The notes beneath the pieces are model-generated. The model searched no databases, was not told the DNA's origin, and worked only from the letters and a program-made list of their open reading frames with translations. From the NCBI GenBank assembly GCA_004558035.1, contig SFEJ01000005.1, positions 22,495 to 86,494 on the forward strand: 64,000 nt of DNA, in the 5' to 3' direction. Numbering within the stretch: the first letter of the stretch is position 1; every line of letters begins with the position of its first letter. The DNA is from Opitutia bacterium. Its GTDB lineage: Bacteria; Verrucomicrobiota; Verrucomicrobiae; Opitutales; UBA953. Positions 1-10,238 of this stretch are shown piece after piece. Made by a program: the position numbers and the translations under genes.

Positions 1-618
1 GGAACGTGGACGGCGGACGCGAAGCGGTATTTCAGCCGCAACGGCTGCCCGGCGTATCAGCTCGGCAAGGATTATCTGGCGGGAACGGCGATCCGGCAGG
101 AATTTCTCGAAACCGCGCTGAAATGGATTTCCGGCGGGAACGTCGAAGACTACATGGGGCGGCACCAGCACGACGCTGACGCGTCGCCGCTGTGGCAGCA
201 TTTTCAGACGGTGATCGGCTGGGTCAGGACGCTGTTCCCGCGGACGCTCAAGGAAATGAAGGGCGTGCCGTGGGGCGAGCTCTACGCCGCGCACAAGGAC
301 GGGAATTTCAACGCGCGCGAGCTCGAAGCGAAAATCGACGCGCTGCTGGAAGACCCGGACGTGACGAACAAGAAAGGCGTGTTCGCGTACGTGCTCGGCG
401 GGGACGAGCGGGCGCTGAACATTCGGGCGTTCGACGCGCGGATGAAGCGCGAGGCGTACCAGCGGCAGCGCGGCGTCTGCCCGCACTGCGACGGGCATTT
501 CGAGTTCGAGGAAATGGAAGGCGACCACATCACGCCGTGGAGCAGGGGCGGCAAGACGGTCGCAGAAAACTGCCGGATGCTCTGCCGCCGCTGCAACCGC
601 CTCATCGGCGCGCGGTGA
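1..618 (+). CDS. DUF262-type HNH endonuclease, 3' part only
   Basis: The reading frame is open from base 1, so this is the C-terminal part (205 residues) of a larger protein whose start lies outside the window. The last 60 residues form an HNH nuclease fold: a CPHC pair, then EGDHITPWSRGG, then CRRCN, giving four zinc-binding cysteines around the catalytic His. The preceding region (WQHFQTVIGW, LYAAHKDG, KKGVFAYVL) resembles the middle of DUF262/GmrSD-like proteins, which act as modification-dependent restriction or antiphage enzymes. It ends in TGA at 616-618 and converges on dnaK. The HNH assignment is secure; the DUF262 assignment is inferred because that domain would lie upstream. Confidence 0.75.
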   Translation, partial: GTWTADAKRYFSRNGCPAYQLGKDYLAGTAIRQEFLETALKWISGGNVEDYMGRHQHDADASPLWQHFQTVIGWVRTLFPRTLKEMKGVPWGELYAAHKDGNFNARELEAKIDALLEDPDVTNKKGVFAYVLGGDERALNIRAFDARMKREAYQRQRGVCPHCDGHFEFEEMEGDHITPWSRGGKTVAENCRMLCRRCNRLIGAR

Positions 619-642
619 GAGGCGCTCCGCGCCGCGGAAGGC

Positions 643-700
643 GGAAGGCGGAAGGTGGAAGAAAATAAACCCTACACATTACACCTTCCACCCTTACAAA
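643..700. repeat. Intergenic AAGGTGTAATGTGTA-type repeat with hairpin
   Basis: This is AT-richer non-coding DNA between two convergent genes. It has short GGAAGGCGGAAGG iterations and a hairpin GGTGGAAG / CTTCCACC. On the minus strand it contains AAGGTGTAATGTGTA, shared with the spacer at 2794-2843 and resembled at 36190-36226. I see no coding potential. Confidence 0.5.
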
Positions 701-746
701 AAAACGCGTTCCCGGGAGGAACTCCGCGGGAACGCGTCTTTTTTAA
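701..746. terminator. Terminator between convergent genes, built from the octamer
   Basis: The stem ACGCGTTCCCG (704-714) pairs with CGGGAACGCGT (727-737). A-rich sequence lies to the left and a T run to the right, so it can end transcription from both the HNH gene and dnaK. Each arm is one copy of the interspersed octamer. Confidence 0.85.
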
Positions 747-760
747 GCCTCAAGCTCGGC

Positions 761-2695
<1,935 letters not shown>

Positions 2696-2710
2696 AGTGC
2701 CCTTGATTTA

Positions 2711-2727
2711 TGCAAACCTCGTGCCAA
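2711..2727 (-). promoter_or_regulatory. Sigma-54 (RpoN)-type promoter upstream of dnaK
   Basis: On the minus strand the sequence reads TTGGCACG-AGGT-TTGCA, with exactly ten bases between the GG and GC doublets. This matches the RpoN consensus at every invariant position. It ends 16 bases before the dnaK start, so a transcript from it would have a very short leader. Whether it is used depends on an rpoN gene and activator outside the window. Confidence 0.55.
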
Positions 2728-2793
2728 GTTTCTTTTTGTCCCATTTGTCGCATTTTTAAGGTGACGAGGCGTTGCGTTCGGCTGCGCCGCTGT

Positions 2794-2843
2794 TTAAGGT
2801 TTAAGGTGTAATGTGTAATGAAACAAACCTTACACTTTACGCC
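2794..2843. repeat. Second copy of the AAGGTGTAATGTGTA intergenic repeat
   Basis: The sequence TTAAGGTTTAAGGTGTAATG continues as TGTAATG and is followed by CCTTACACTTTACG, an imperfect inverted repeat. It shares AAGGTGTAATGTGTA with the spacer at 643-700. It lies in the 271-base divergent spacer between dnaK and the DUF192 gene, and the rest of that spacer shows no gene. Confidence 0.5.
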
Positions 2844-2966
2844 GTACACGGCGCGAAGCGCTTTTCAAGCTCCATAGCCTTCCGTCGCCTCATCGCTTCC
2901 CGCGTCCCGCGCGCGGCGCGAATCGCCCGCTTGACTTTCGGCGCGGGAACGCGGGAAAATCGCGCC

Positions 2967-3476
2967 ATGAGACTTCGGCGAAAATTCCTTCCGGCGGGAA
3001 CGGCGGCGCTCGGCGCGCTCGCCCTGCTCTGCGCGTGCGGCGAAGCGGAGCCGCGGGAACGCGCGGACGCGGAGACGCGTTTTCCGCTGCGCTTCGACAA
3101 CGGCGCGCGCGCGGAAGTCCGCCTCGCGATCACGGAAATCGAGCGCACGCGCGGGCTGATGGGCTGCCGCGGTCTCGCCGACGGCGAAGGCATGCTCTTC
3201 GTCTATCCCGTCGCGGAGACGCGCGCGTTCTGGATGAAGAACGTTCCCGTGAATCTCGACATCGGCTTCTTCGATCCCGCGGGGAGGCTGCTCGAAGTCC
3301 GCGCCATGGCGGCGCACGACCTGCGCACGACGTATTCGGATTCCGACGACGTCCAGTATTGTCTCGAAATGCGCGAAGGCTGGTTCGAGGCGAATGGCGT
3401 CCTGCCCGAAAACGAGTCCGCGCTGAACCGCGACGACCTGGACGCCGCCGTGCGCGCCCGCGGCTTCCGCCCGTGA
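2967..3476 (+). CDS. DUF192 family lipoprotein
   Basis: This encodes 169 residues. I chose the ATG at 2967 because it begins a lipoprotein signal (MRLRRKFL, a hydrophobic core, then LLCAC); an upstream in-frame start would add 52 residues of non-signal sequence. The mature part matches DUF192 (COG1430): ERTRGLMGCRGL, GMLFVYP, FWMKNVPVNLDIGFFD and a late EMREGWFEANG. The family is a small beta-rich, probably envelope-exposed domain of unknown biochemical function. It is followed 46 bases later by another lipoprotein gene. Family call is firm; function is unknown. Confidence 0.85.
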   Translation: MRLRRKFLPAGTAALGALALLCACGEAEPRERADAETRFPLRFDNGARAEVRLAITEIERTRGLMGCRGLADGEGMLFVYPVAETRAFWMKNVPVNLDIGFFDPAGRLLEVRAMAAHDLRTTYSDSDDVQYCLEMREGWFEANGVLPENESALNRDDLDAAVRARGFRP

Positions 3477-3522
3477 ACGCCGCCGCGCGGACAAAATCCC
3501 TCCGCGGAACCGCTTCTCCTTC

Positions 3523-4032
3523 ATGAAAAAAGAACACGCCGCCTCCTTTCCCCGAAAATTCCTCGCCCTGCTCGCTCTCGCCCTCGCGGGAACGGCGCTC
3601 GCCGCCTGCTCCTGCGGGAACGCGCCCGAAGAAAACGCCGCGCCCGCGAAGCCCGCGCGCACGGCGGAACTGCTCTCGCGCCACGACGCGGACGCCGTCT
3701 TCGCGGGAACGCGCGAACACGTCTGCCGCGGGCTGACGGCGCTCTGCCCCGACCGCTGCGGGCACTCGGGAACGCTCGCCGTCTTCCGCGTCGAAAAATA
3801 CAACGCCTACGAAAAACCCGGACAGTACGGCGACCCGCAGACGGACGAGTTCGCGTTCATGCTGCTCTCGACGACGGGCGCGAGCGACGTTCCCGCCGAA
3901 ATCGCCGAACGCGTCCGCGCGCTCGCGCCCGGCGACAAGGTGCGCCTCGTCTGGGAGCACGTCTACGTGACCGACGAAAACGGCTCGCGCTTCCCCGAAC
4001 GCGTCGTGCGCGAGCTTTCCGCGCGCCGATGA
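3523..4032 (+). CDS. Hypothetical lipoprotein
   Basis: This encodes 169 residues. It has a clear lipoprotein signal with lipobox LAAC near residue 28, then a short Cys/Gly/Ala/Pro spacer and a globular domain containing CRGLTALCPDRCGHSG, RVEKYNAYEK and DKVRLVWEHVYVT. The three clustered cysteines could bind metal or form disulfides. I do not recognise the family with certainty. Its stop overlaps the next start by four bases (ATGA at 4029-4032), so it is translationally coupled to the DUF4186 gene. Confidence 0.8.
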   Translation: MKKEHAASFPRKFLALLALALAGTALAACSCGNAPEENAAPAKPARTAELLSRHDADAVFAGTREHVCRGLTALCPDRCGHSGTLAVFRVEKYNAYEKPGQYGDPQTDEFAFMLLSTTGASDVPAEIAERVRALAPGDKVRLVWEHVYVTDENGSRFPERVVRELSARR

Positions 4033-4448
4033 CGACCTTCGAAAATCTCCGCCCGCGGCTCGCCGCCTCGCCCTTCCGCTCGCGCTTCCGGCTCTCGGAA
4101 AAGGACCGCGCCTACATCGCGGAAAAAGGCTGGGAGACGATCGCGGAGCAGGCGCGGAAAATCGTGCGGGAACGCCTCGCGCCCGCGTTCCCGCGCAACG
4201 ACGGCAGGCAGACGCCCATGCGCGGGCACGTCGTCTTTCTCGCGCAGCACGCCACGGGAACGTGCTGCCGCGGCTGCCTGAGCAAATGGCACGGCGTCGC
4301 GCCGGGGCGCGAACTCTCCGAGGCGGAACGGGAATACGTCGTCGGCATCCTCCTCGCGTGGCTGCGCGACCGCGCGGGCGACCTCTCCGCGTTCCCGCCG
4401 CCGCGCCGCCGGGAGGACGACGCCCCGACGCTCCCGGGGCTCTTCTGA
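4029..4448 (+). CDS. DUF4186 domain protein
   Basis: This encodes 139 residues, probably cytoplasmic, with no signal peptide. It matches DUF4186 along its length: RSRFRLSEKDRAYIAEKG, then NDGRQTPMRGHVVF, AQHATGTCCRGCLSKWHG and a C-terminal ELSEAEREYVVGILLAWL. The invariant CCxxC with nearby His residues suggests a metal site, but no activity is established for the family. It overlaps the preceding lipoprotein gene by four bases. Confidence 0.85.
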   Translation: MTTFENLRPRLAASPFRSRFRLSEKDRAYIAEKGWETIAEQARKIVRERLAPAFPRNDGRQTPMRGHVVFLAQHATGTCCRGCLSKWHGVAPGRELSEAEREYVVGILLAWLRDRAGDLSAFPPPRRREDDAPTLPGLF

Positions 4449-4525
4449 CGCTTTCCGCGCCAAATCGGCGCTTGCAAGCGCGCGCCGTTTGGTGCTCTAA
4501 TAGAGAATCCGACATTTTACGTAAA

Positions 4526-6472
4526 ATGAACAACGAAGAGATCGCATCCCTTATCGAAAACAATCCGGAGCTGCGCGTCGCGCGCGACAAGCTCGAAGCC
4601 ATGGCGAACGGCGCCTGCTGCATGCACCGCACCTGGGGCTTCGGCGAAATCAAAGGCTACGACGCGTCCGTCAACCGGCTCATCATCGACTTCCCCGAAG
4701 CGAACAAGATCGGGCATGCGATGGCTCCCGCGTTCTGCGTCGAAAAGCTCGAGATTCTGCCCGAGCGCCACATCCTCGTCCGCAACCGCAAGGAGCCCGG
4801 CGTGATCGAATCTCTCGTGAAGTCCGATCCCGTCCGCCTCATCAAGGAGATTCTCGCCGCCGCGAAGGGGCACAAGATGACGACGACGGAAATCGAGGTC
4901 GTCCTCATCCGCCTGCTCGGTCCCGCCAAGATGAAGAAATGGTGGACGGCGACGAAGAAGCTCCTTCTCAAGGACCCGATGATCGGCGTTCCCGCGAAGA
5001 AGGAAGGTCAGTACGAGCTCCGCGACGAAGACGACCAGGTCTCGCCCGAGCGCGAAATTCTCGAAGAATACTACCGCAACAAGAATCCGAAAAAGAAGAT
5101 TCAGCTCGCGGAAAAGCTCTTCCAATTCTCGTCCATCAAGTCCGAGGACGAACTCCCGAAGGGCGACCCGAACCAGCCGCAGCCGCTGCACCACTACAAG
5201 GCGACCGACCCGGAAATCGAGGCCGACCTGCACAACATCTTCGACGAGCTCACCGACGCCATCAAGTCCGCCAAGCGTCTCACGAAGGCGGAATGCCTCT
5301 ACGGGCTCTGGGTGCGCAACGACCTTTGCCGCTTCTTCAAGGAAGACGTCGATTCGCTCGAACCCACGTCGAAGTCCGTCATTCTTTCCTGCACGCCCGA
5401 AGAGCTGAGCCGTCTCGCGGAGGAAATCCCGCAGAATCCGGCGTGTCTGAAGCGCCTGCTCGACCTGCTCTCGCGCGTTTACGCCGAAGGTGAAAAATGG
5501 GTCTCCGTGATCACCGACCTGCTCGAGCACAGCACGGGCAAGTTCACCGCGGAATGCGTCAACTTCCTCGTCGAACGCGGCCAGGAAAAGCACGTCGCCA
5601 AGACGCTGGTGGACTGGCTCGACGCGCAGAGCCTGAAGAGCCCGGTGCTCATCTGGATCATCAAGAACCGCAATTCCCGCAAGTACGCGAAGATCATCAA
5701 GCCGCTCATTTCGCACCGCCTTCTCTCCGCGATTCTTTACGCGATCGACCGCGAAGCCGTCATGGCGACCTCGAACCGCCGCATCCTGCTCGCGGAAGAG
5801 CTCAGCGAAGACTACGGTCTGATTCAGGACCTGCTCGAAGACTCGAACGAGGAAGTCGCGCGCGACCTCGCGCAGGCGCTCAACCTCAACCAGGGTTTCG
5901 AGCCGCTCACGAAGAAGTCGCTGCTCGCGCGCTTCATCAAGATTTACCCGCGCATCCAGAACCTGCTCGTCGGCGGCGCGGACGAGCCCGAAGTCTCCGG
6001 CGCGCTCGTCGTCTCGCAGTGGTCGCTCGAAGAACGCCGCAACGAACTCGAAGACCTCATCAAGGTGCAGATTCCCGCGAACAAGGAAGCCATCAACATC
6101 GCGAAGGAACACGGCGACCTCAAGGAAAACTCCGAATACAAGATGGCGCGCCAAGACCAGGAAACGCTGCTCGCGCGCAAGGCGCAGCTCGAATCCGAGC
6201 TCGGCCGCGCGCAGGCGACGGACTTCTCCGACACGCCGACCGACAAGATCGGCGTCGGCTCCATCGTCGAGCTCCAGTCCGCTTCCGGCAAAAAGGAAGC
6301 CTACACGATCCTCGGCGCGTGGGACTCCGATCCCGGCAAGAACATCCTCTCCTACAAGACGCCGCTCGCGCAGAAGCTCATCGGCAAGGTCGTCGGAGAC
6401 GAATTCAACAACGACGGCGACGCCTGGACGATCAAGGCGATCGCCCGCTGGTTCGACAAGCAGGGCAAATAA
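4526..6472 (+). CDS. greA: GreA-type elongation factor with long N-terminal extension
   Basis: This encodes 648 residues, against about 158 for ordinary GreA. The C-terminal 150 residues are GreA: the coiled-coil tip IAKEHGDLKENSEYKMARQ carries the acidic residues that coordinate Mg2+ in the RNA polymerase channel, and the FKBP-like domain follows (IGVGSIVELQ, KNILSYKTPLAQKLIGK). The first 480 residues are a separate helical region, with an N-terminal WGFGEIKGYD segment reminiscent of small beta-barrel modules. Long GreA proteins are known in Chlamydia, which supports a PVC host. I chose the ATG at 4526 because the frame upstream is inside the DUF4186 gene. A terminator follows. Confidence 0.88.
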   Translation: MNNEEIASLIENNPELRVARDKLEAMANGACCMHRTWGFGEIKGYDASVNRLIIDFPEANKIGHAMAPAFCVEKLEILPERHILVRNRKEPGVIESLVKSDPVRLIKEILAAAKGHKMTTTEIEVVLIRLLGPAKMKKWWTATKKLLLKDPMIGVPAKKEGQYELRDEDDQVSPEREILEEYYRNKNPKKKIQLAEKLFQFSSIKSEDELPKGDPNQPQPLHHYKATDPEIEADLHNIFDELTDAIKSAKRLTKAECLYGLWVRNDLCRFFKEDVDSLEPTSKSVILSCTPEELSRLAEEIPQNPACLKRLLDLLSRVYAEGEKWVSVITDLLEHSTGKFTAECVNFLVERGQEKHVAKTLVDWLDAQSLKSPVLIWIIKNRNSRKYAKIIKPLISHRLLSAILYAIDREAVMATSNRRILLAEELSEDYGLIQDLLEDSNEEVARDLAQALNLNQGFEPLTKKSLLARFIKIYPRIQNLLVGGADEPEVSGALVVSQWSLEERRNELEDLIKVQIPANKEAINIAKEHGDLKENSEYKMARQDQETLLARKAQLESELGRAQATDFSDTPTDKIGVGSIVELQSASGKKEAYTILGAWDSDPGKNILSYKTPLAQKLIGKVVGDEFNNDGDAWTIKAIARWFDKQGK

Positions 6473-6498
6473 GCCCCGCGCGCGCTCCCGCGACGAAA

Positions 6499-6533
6499 GG
6501 CGTTCCCGCGAAACCCGCGGGAACGTCTTTTTT
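6499..6533 (+). terminator. Terminator of greA built from the octamer
   Basis: The stem CGTTCCCGCG (6501-6510) pairs with CGCGGGAACG (6516-6525) and is followed by TCTTTTTTTT. Both arms are copies of the interspersed octamer. Confidence 0.85.
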
Positions 6534-6597
6534 TGTCCGCCCGAAACGGACGACTTCCCCCTCGGTTAAGAAAACCGAGGCAAGCGAAAAGTTTTGA

Positions 6598-6671
6598 CCA
6601 CGGAACACACGAAAGAACACGGAAATTTAGCGGAGAGGCGACATGCGCCACGCTTCGCTTACTTGTCGCCT
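6598..6671. repeat. ACCACGGAACAC-type intergenic repeat and hairpin
   Basis: ACCACGGAACACACGAAAGA begins a low-complexity ACGGAA/ACGAA stretch, related to 56844-56875 and 16188-16285. It is followed by a hairpin AGGCGACA (6636-6643) / TGTCGCCT (6664-6671). Similar CACGGA/CACGAA elements are widespread between genes in Verrucomicrobiota (my recollection). There is no coding sign in the 255-base spacer 6473-6727. Confidence 0.5.
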
Positions 6672-6727
6672 AAAATTTTTCTTTAACTTTCTTTGACTTT
6701 GCGGTTTTTCTTCGCGCCGATCCTTTT

Positions 6728-7399
6728 TCACGCCGCGTTTCCGTGGCGGATGATCTTGCCGCGCTCGAGGTAGATCACGTCCTCGCAGATGTTCGTCGCC
6801 ATGTCGGCGATGCGCTCGAAATTCTTCGAGATCGTGAGGCAGTCCAGAAAATAGCCGCTCGCCTGCGGACTGGCGGCGACGCGTTCCCGCACCCAGGCGA
6901 AATTGCGGCGGTTGAGCTCGTCCACCGCGTCGTCGGCGCGCAGCACGCGCTCCGCGAGCTCCGGATCGCGGTAGGTCATGGAATCGAGCGCCCGGCGCAG
7001 CATCTCGCGCGTCTTCGACGCCATTTCGGAGCAGTCGAAGCGGGCGTCTTCACCGAGCGCGCCGACGTCGGTCTTCGCCATGTCGGCGACGCGTTCGGCG
7101 ATGTTGCACGTCATGTCGGCGATGCGCTCGATCTCGATGTTCACTTTGAGAATCGTGACGACGGTGCGCAGGTCCGACGCGACGGGCTGATAGAGCGCGA
7201 GAATTTTCAGGCACTCCTCTTCGATGCGGATCTCTTCGCAGTCGATGCGGAAATCGTTTTCGATGATCTCCGAAGCGCGGCGGACGTCGAGCTTCGAGAC
7301 GGCGAGAACGGCTTCGGAAAGCGCGTTTTCGGCGTCGGCGGCGATCTGCGCGACCATCTGCTTCAGGTTGATGATGGCTTGGTTGAAATGCTCCTTCAT
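6728..7399 (-). CDS. phoU: Phosphate signalling protein PhoU
   Basis: This encodes 223 residues, the usual PhoU length, forming two similar three-helix bundles. The repeated acidic motifs are visible as RIADMTCNIAERV in the first half and RIADMATNICEDV in the second, which bind metal clusters. PhoU represses the phosphate response by linking the Pst transporter to the PhoR kinase. It lies 59 bases downstream of pstB, the standard order. No phoR/phoB is in the window. Confidence 0.95.
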   Translation of the reverse strand: MKEHFNQAIINLKQMVAQIAADAENALSEAVLAVSKLDVRRASEIIENDFRIDCEEIRIEEECLKILALYQPVASDLRTVVTILKVNIEIERIADMTCNIAERVADMAKTDVGALGEDARFDCSEMASKTREMLRRALDSMTYRDPELAERVLRADDAVDELNRRNFAWVRERVAASPQASGYFLDCLTISKNFERIADMATNICEDVIYLERGKIIRHGNAA

Positions 7400-7458
7400 G
7401 GTTTTTCGGATTCTTTTTTTGTAATTGAAAATCGTTTACGCTGGAACGCGTCCCGGGA

Positions 7459-8214
7459 TCAGCCGAAGCGCCCGGTCACGTATTCCTCGGTCCTCTTCTT
7501 GTCGGGATTGGAAAAGATCTTCGACGTGGCGCCGAATTCCTCGATTCGTCCCTTGTAGAAGAACGCCGTATAGTCGCTGATGCGCGCCGCCTGCTGCATG
7601 TTGTGCGTGACGATGGCGATCGTGAACTTGTCCTTGAGGCGCAGGCAGAGCTCCTCGATCTTGAGCGTCGCCACGGGATCGACGGCGCTGGTCGGCTCGT
7701 CCATGAGCAGCACTTCGGGCTCGGCGGCGATGGCGCGCGCGATGCAGAGGCGCTGCTGCTGGCCGCCGGAAAGCGCGAGGCCGCTCTTCTTCAGCTTGTC
7801 CTTGACTTCGTCCCAGATCGACGCGCCGACGAGCGCCTGTTCGACGCGGTCGGCGATTTCGCCGCGGGAAAGCCGGAAGTGCAGGCGCAGCGGGTAGGCG
7901 ACGTTGTCGAAGACCGACATCGGGAACGGCGTCGGCTTCTGGAAAATCATGCCGACTCGGCGGCGCAGGTCGAGCACGTCCACCTTTTTGTCGAGAATGT
8001 TCACGCCGTCGAGCGTGAGCGTTCCCGTGGCGCGCTGGTCGCGGTAGAGCTCGAAGATGCGGTTGTAGATCCGCAGGTGCGTGGACTTGCCGCAGCCGCT
8101 CGGCCCGATGACGGCGGTGATCTTGTTCGCCTCGATGTCGATGTCGTTGTCGAAGAGCGCCTGGTTGTTTCCGTAAAAGAAATTGAGGTTTCTCGCGGAG
8201 ATTTTCGTTGCCAT
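7459..8214 (-). CDS. pstB: Phosphate ABC transporter ATP-binding protein PstB
   Basis: This encodes 251 residues. Walker A is GPSGCGKS near residue 37, followed by THLR where most PstB have TLLR. The Q-loop is GMIFQKPTPFPMS, the signature is LSGGQQQRLCIARAIA, Walker B is VLLMDEPTSAVDP and the switch His is in IVTHNMQQA. It hydrolyses ATP to drive phosphate import through PstA/PstC. It sits between pstA and phoU. Confidence 0.97.
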   Translation of the reverse strand: MATKISARNLNFFYGNNQALFDNDIDIEANKITAVIGPSGCGKSTHLRIYNRIFELYRDQRATGTLTLDGVNILDKKVDVLDLRRRVGMIFQKPTPFPMSVFDNVAYPLRLHFRLSRGEIADRVEQALVGASIWDEVKDKLKKSGLALSGGQQQRLCIARAIAAEPEVLLMDEPTSAVDPVATLKIEELCLRLKDKFTIAIVTHNMQQAARISDYTAFFYKGRIEEFGATSKIFSNPDKKRTEEYVTGRFG

Positions 8215-8242
8215 GGTTTTCTGATTTGTCGTTAAAAAGTGA

Positions 8243-9121
8243 TTACTTCGCGCGGGAACGCTCGCGGAAGGCGACGCGCGTGAAGACGTTGATCGCGAGC
8301 ACGAGCAGCGTGATGACGAACGCCGCGCCCCACGCCGCCGCCTGCATTTCGCCGAAGGGCGAATCCGCGTACTGCGTGATCAGCACGGGCATGTTCGCCG
8401 TCGGGTCGGAAAAGAAGCCGTCCGGCCAGTCGTCCATGAACATCGCGGTGAAGAGCAGCGGCGCCGTCTCGCCGGAGACGCGCGCGATCGAAAGCAGCAC
8501 GCCCGTGACGAGCCCGTTCTTCGCCGAGCGGCAGATGACGGAGAGCGTCGTGCGCGCCCGCGTCATGCCCAGCGCCAGCGCGGATTCGCGCAGCGTGTCG
8601 GGCACCATCGCGAGCATGTCCTCCGTCGTGCGCATCACGACCGGGAACATGATGATCGCCAGCGCGAGCGAGCCCGCGAAGCCGGAGAAATGCCCCGTCG
8701 GCACGACCCAGATCACGTAGACGAACAGCCCGACGATGACGCTCGGCATGCCCATCATCACGTTCGCGCAGAAGCGCAGCGCGTTCGCGACACGGGAGCG
8801 CTTGCCGAATTCCGAAAGGTAGATGCCCGCCGCGATGCCCGTCGGAATCGCGATCGCGGCGGCGACGGCCGTGATCAGCAGCGTGCCCAGGACCGCGTTC
8901 GCGATCCCGCCGTCGGCGACGCCGTAGGGCTTCGACGGATTCGTCAGAAAGTCGAGATCGAGCGCGCTCAGCCCGCGCCCGACGACGGACGCGAGAATCC
9001 ACGCCATGCCGCCGACGGCGATCGCGACCGCGGTCACGGAAAAGATCCGGACGACGCCGTCCGCCGCCTTTCGGAAGAAAAGCGGCTTCGTTCTGGATTT
9101 CAAATCGAATTCGGGATTCAT
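8243..9121 (-). CDS. pstA: Phosphate ABC transporter permease PstA
   Basis: This encodes 292 residues with about six membrane segments. The first lies near residues 25-50 and the permease core contains GIAAGIYLSEFG and the EAA-type loop TLRESALALGMTRARTTLSV that contacts PstB. It is an inner-membrane half of the high-affinity phosphate channel. Its normal partner pstC and the binding protein pstS are not upstream; prmA is. They must be elsewhere if the system is complete. Confidence 0.93.
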   Translation of the reverse strand: MNPEFDLKSRTKPLFFRKAADGVVRIFSVTAVAIAVGGMAWILASVVGRGLSALDLDFLTNPSKPYGVADGGIANAVLGTLLITAVAAAIAIPTGIAAGIYLSEFGKRSRVANALRFCANVMMGMPSVIVGLFVYVIWVVPTGHFSGFAGSLALAIIMFPVVMRTTEDMLAMVPDTLRESALALGMTRARTTLSVICRSAKNGLVTGVLLSIARVSGETAPLLFTAMFMDDWPDGFFSDPTANMPVLITQYADSPFGEMQAAAWGAAFVITLLVLAINVFTRVAFRERSRAK

Positions 9122-9209
9122 CGTGCGCGCAATCGTAGCGCGCCGAAGTTTGTCCCGTGTTCGGAGAATGTTAGTTTTTCGTTAGGACGCCGCGGAGGCG
9201 TTCCCGCGC

Positions 9210-10112
9210 TCACTCGCGGAACAGCGCCACGTCGGACCACTCGCCCATGACGCGGCCTTCGACGCGGACGTTCCCGCCCCACGCCGCACGCGCCTTGTGC
9301 TCGAACACGCGCGTCACCGTCGCCTGCTCGCTCGCGAGAATCCCGCTCAGCGCGAGCACGCCGCCCGGATTCACCGCCGCGAGCAGATTGTCCGCGTAGA
9401 TGCAGAGCACGTCGCTGATGATGTTCGCCAGAACGACGTCCGACGCGCCCGCTTTTTCCAGCCCCGTCTCCAGCCCGTCGTGCGTGAACGCGACGGCCTC
9501 CGGCGGGAGCGCGTTCTTCGCGCGGTTTTCGATCGAGACCTCGACCGCCTCGGGATCGCGGTCGAAGCCGTAAACTTTTTTGCAGCCGAGCTGCGCCGCC
9601 GAGATCGCGAGAATCCCCGAGCCGCAGCCCGCGTCGATGACGGACGTTCCCGCGACCGCCGCCGAGCCCGCTCCGCCGCGCGCTTCGAGGAAATCGACGA
9701 GCCGCTGCCCGCAGAGCCGCGTCGTCGGGTGGTCGCCCGTGCCGAACGCGAGCCCCGCGTCGAAATACACGACCGCCGCGCCCGCGGGAACGGCGTATTC
9801 CGCGCGCCGCCACTCGGGCACCCAGTGCAGGCGCCCGTAGCTCCACGGATGCAGATTCGCCTTGTAGGCCTCCTTCCAGTCGCGGTCTTCGAGCGTACCG
9901 ACGCTCGGGCGCTCCGGCAGCATGCGGAACGCCTTGCGCAGATCCGCCCACGCGTCGAGCGCCTCGGCCTCGCTGTCGAAATAGCCCATCAGCCAATGCG
10001 GCGAGCCGACTTTTTCATGAAAAATCAGCCACGGCGAACGCACGAGCTCGCAGAAAAAGTCTTCGAGCGGCTGAGCCAGTGAACTGTCGATTTCGCAACG
10101 TGTTTCGATCAT
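9210..10112 (-). CDS. prmA: Ribosomal protein L11 methyltransferase PrmA
   Basis: This encodes 300 residues. An N-terminal substrate-recognition domain (about 1-95) precedes an S-adenosylmethionine methyltransferase domain. The family-specific loop GLAFGTGDHPTTRLC is present, then motif I VIDAGCGSGILAISAAQLG and the catalytic-site motif DVVLANIISDVL. The enzyme trimethylates lysines and the N-terminus of L11. The length is normal. The cytoplasmic gene stands alone, between pstA and purN. Confidence 0.93.
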   Translation of the reverse strand: MIETRCEIDSSLAQPLEDFFCELVRSPWLIFHEKVGSPHWLMGYFDSEAEALDAWADLRKAFRMLPERPSVGTLEDRDWKEAYKANLHPWSYGRLHWVPEWRRAEYAVPAGAAVVYFDAGLAFGTGDHPTTRLCGQRLVDFLEARGGAGSAAVAGTSVIDAGCGSGILAISAAQLGCKKVYGFDRDPEAVEVSIENRAKNALPPEAVAFTHDGLETGLEKAGASDVVLANIISDVLCIYADNLLAAVNPGGVLALSGILASEQATVTRVFEHKARAAWGGNVRVEGRVMGEWSDVALFRE

Positions 10113-10238
10113 TTTTGGGAAAAATATTAAAGGAGCGTCAAGTTACGGATTGAGGGCGGCGGGAACGACGCGGATTTCGGCTCGGCGGAATTTTCTGAAA
10201 AACTTCTTTCGGACTTCTCTTGTCGCCCGCGACTTTCT

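Noticed and set aside
1..618. Prophage remnant at the left edge
   Set aside because: Only the tail of one HNH protein is visible and it resembles DUF262-type defence proteins; no phage structural or integrase gene is present.
2696..2760. CIRCE/HrcA or sigma-32 element before dnaK
   Set aside because: No TTAGCACTC-N9-GAGTGCTAA palindrome and no heat-shock -35/-10 pair is visible.
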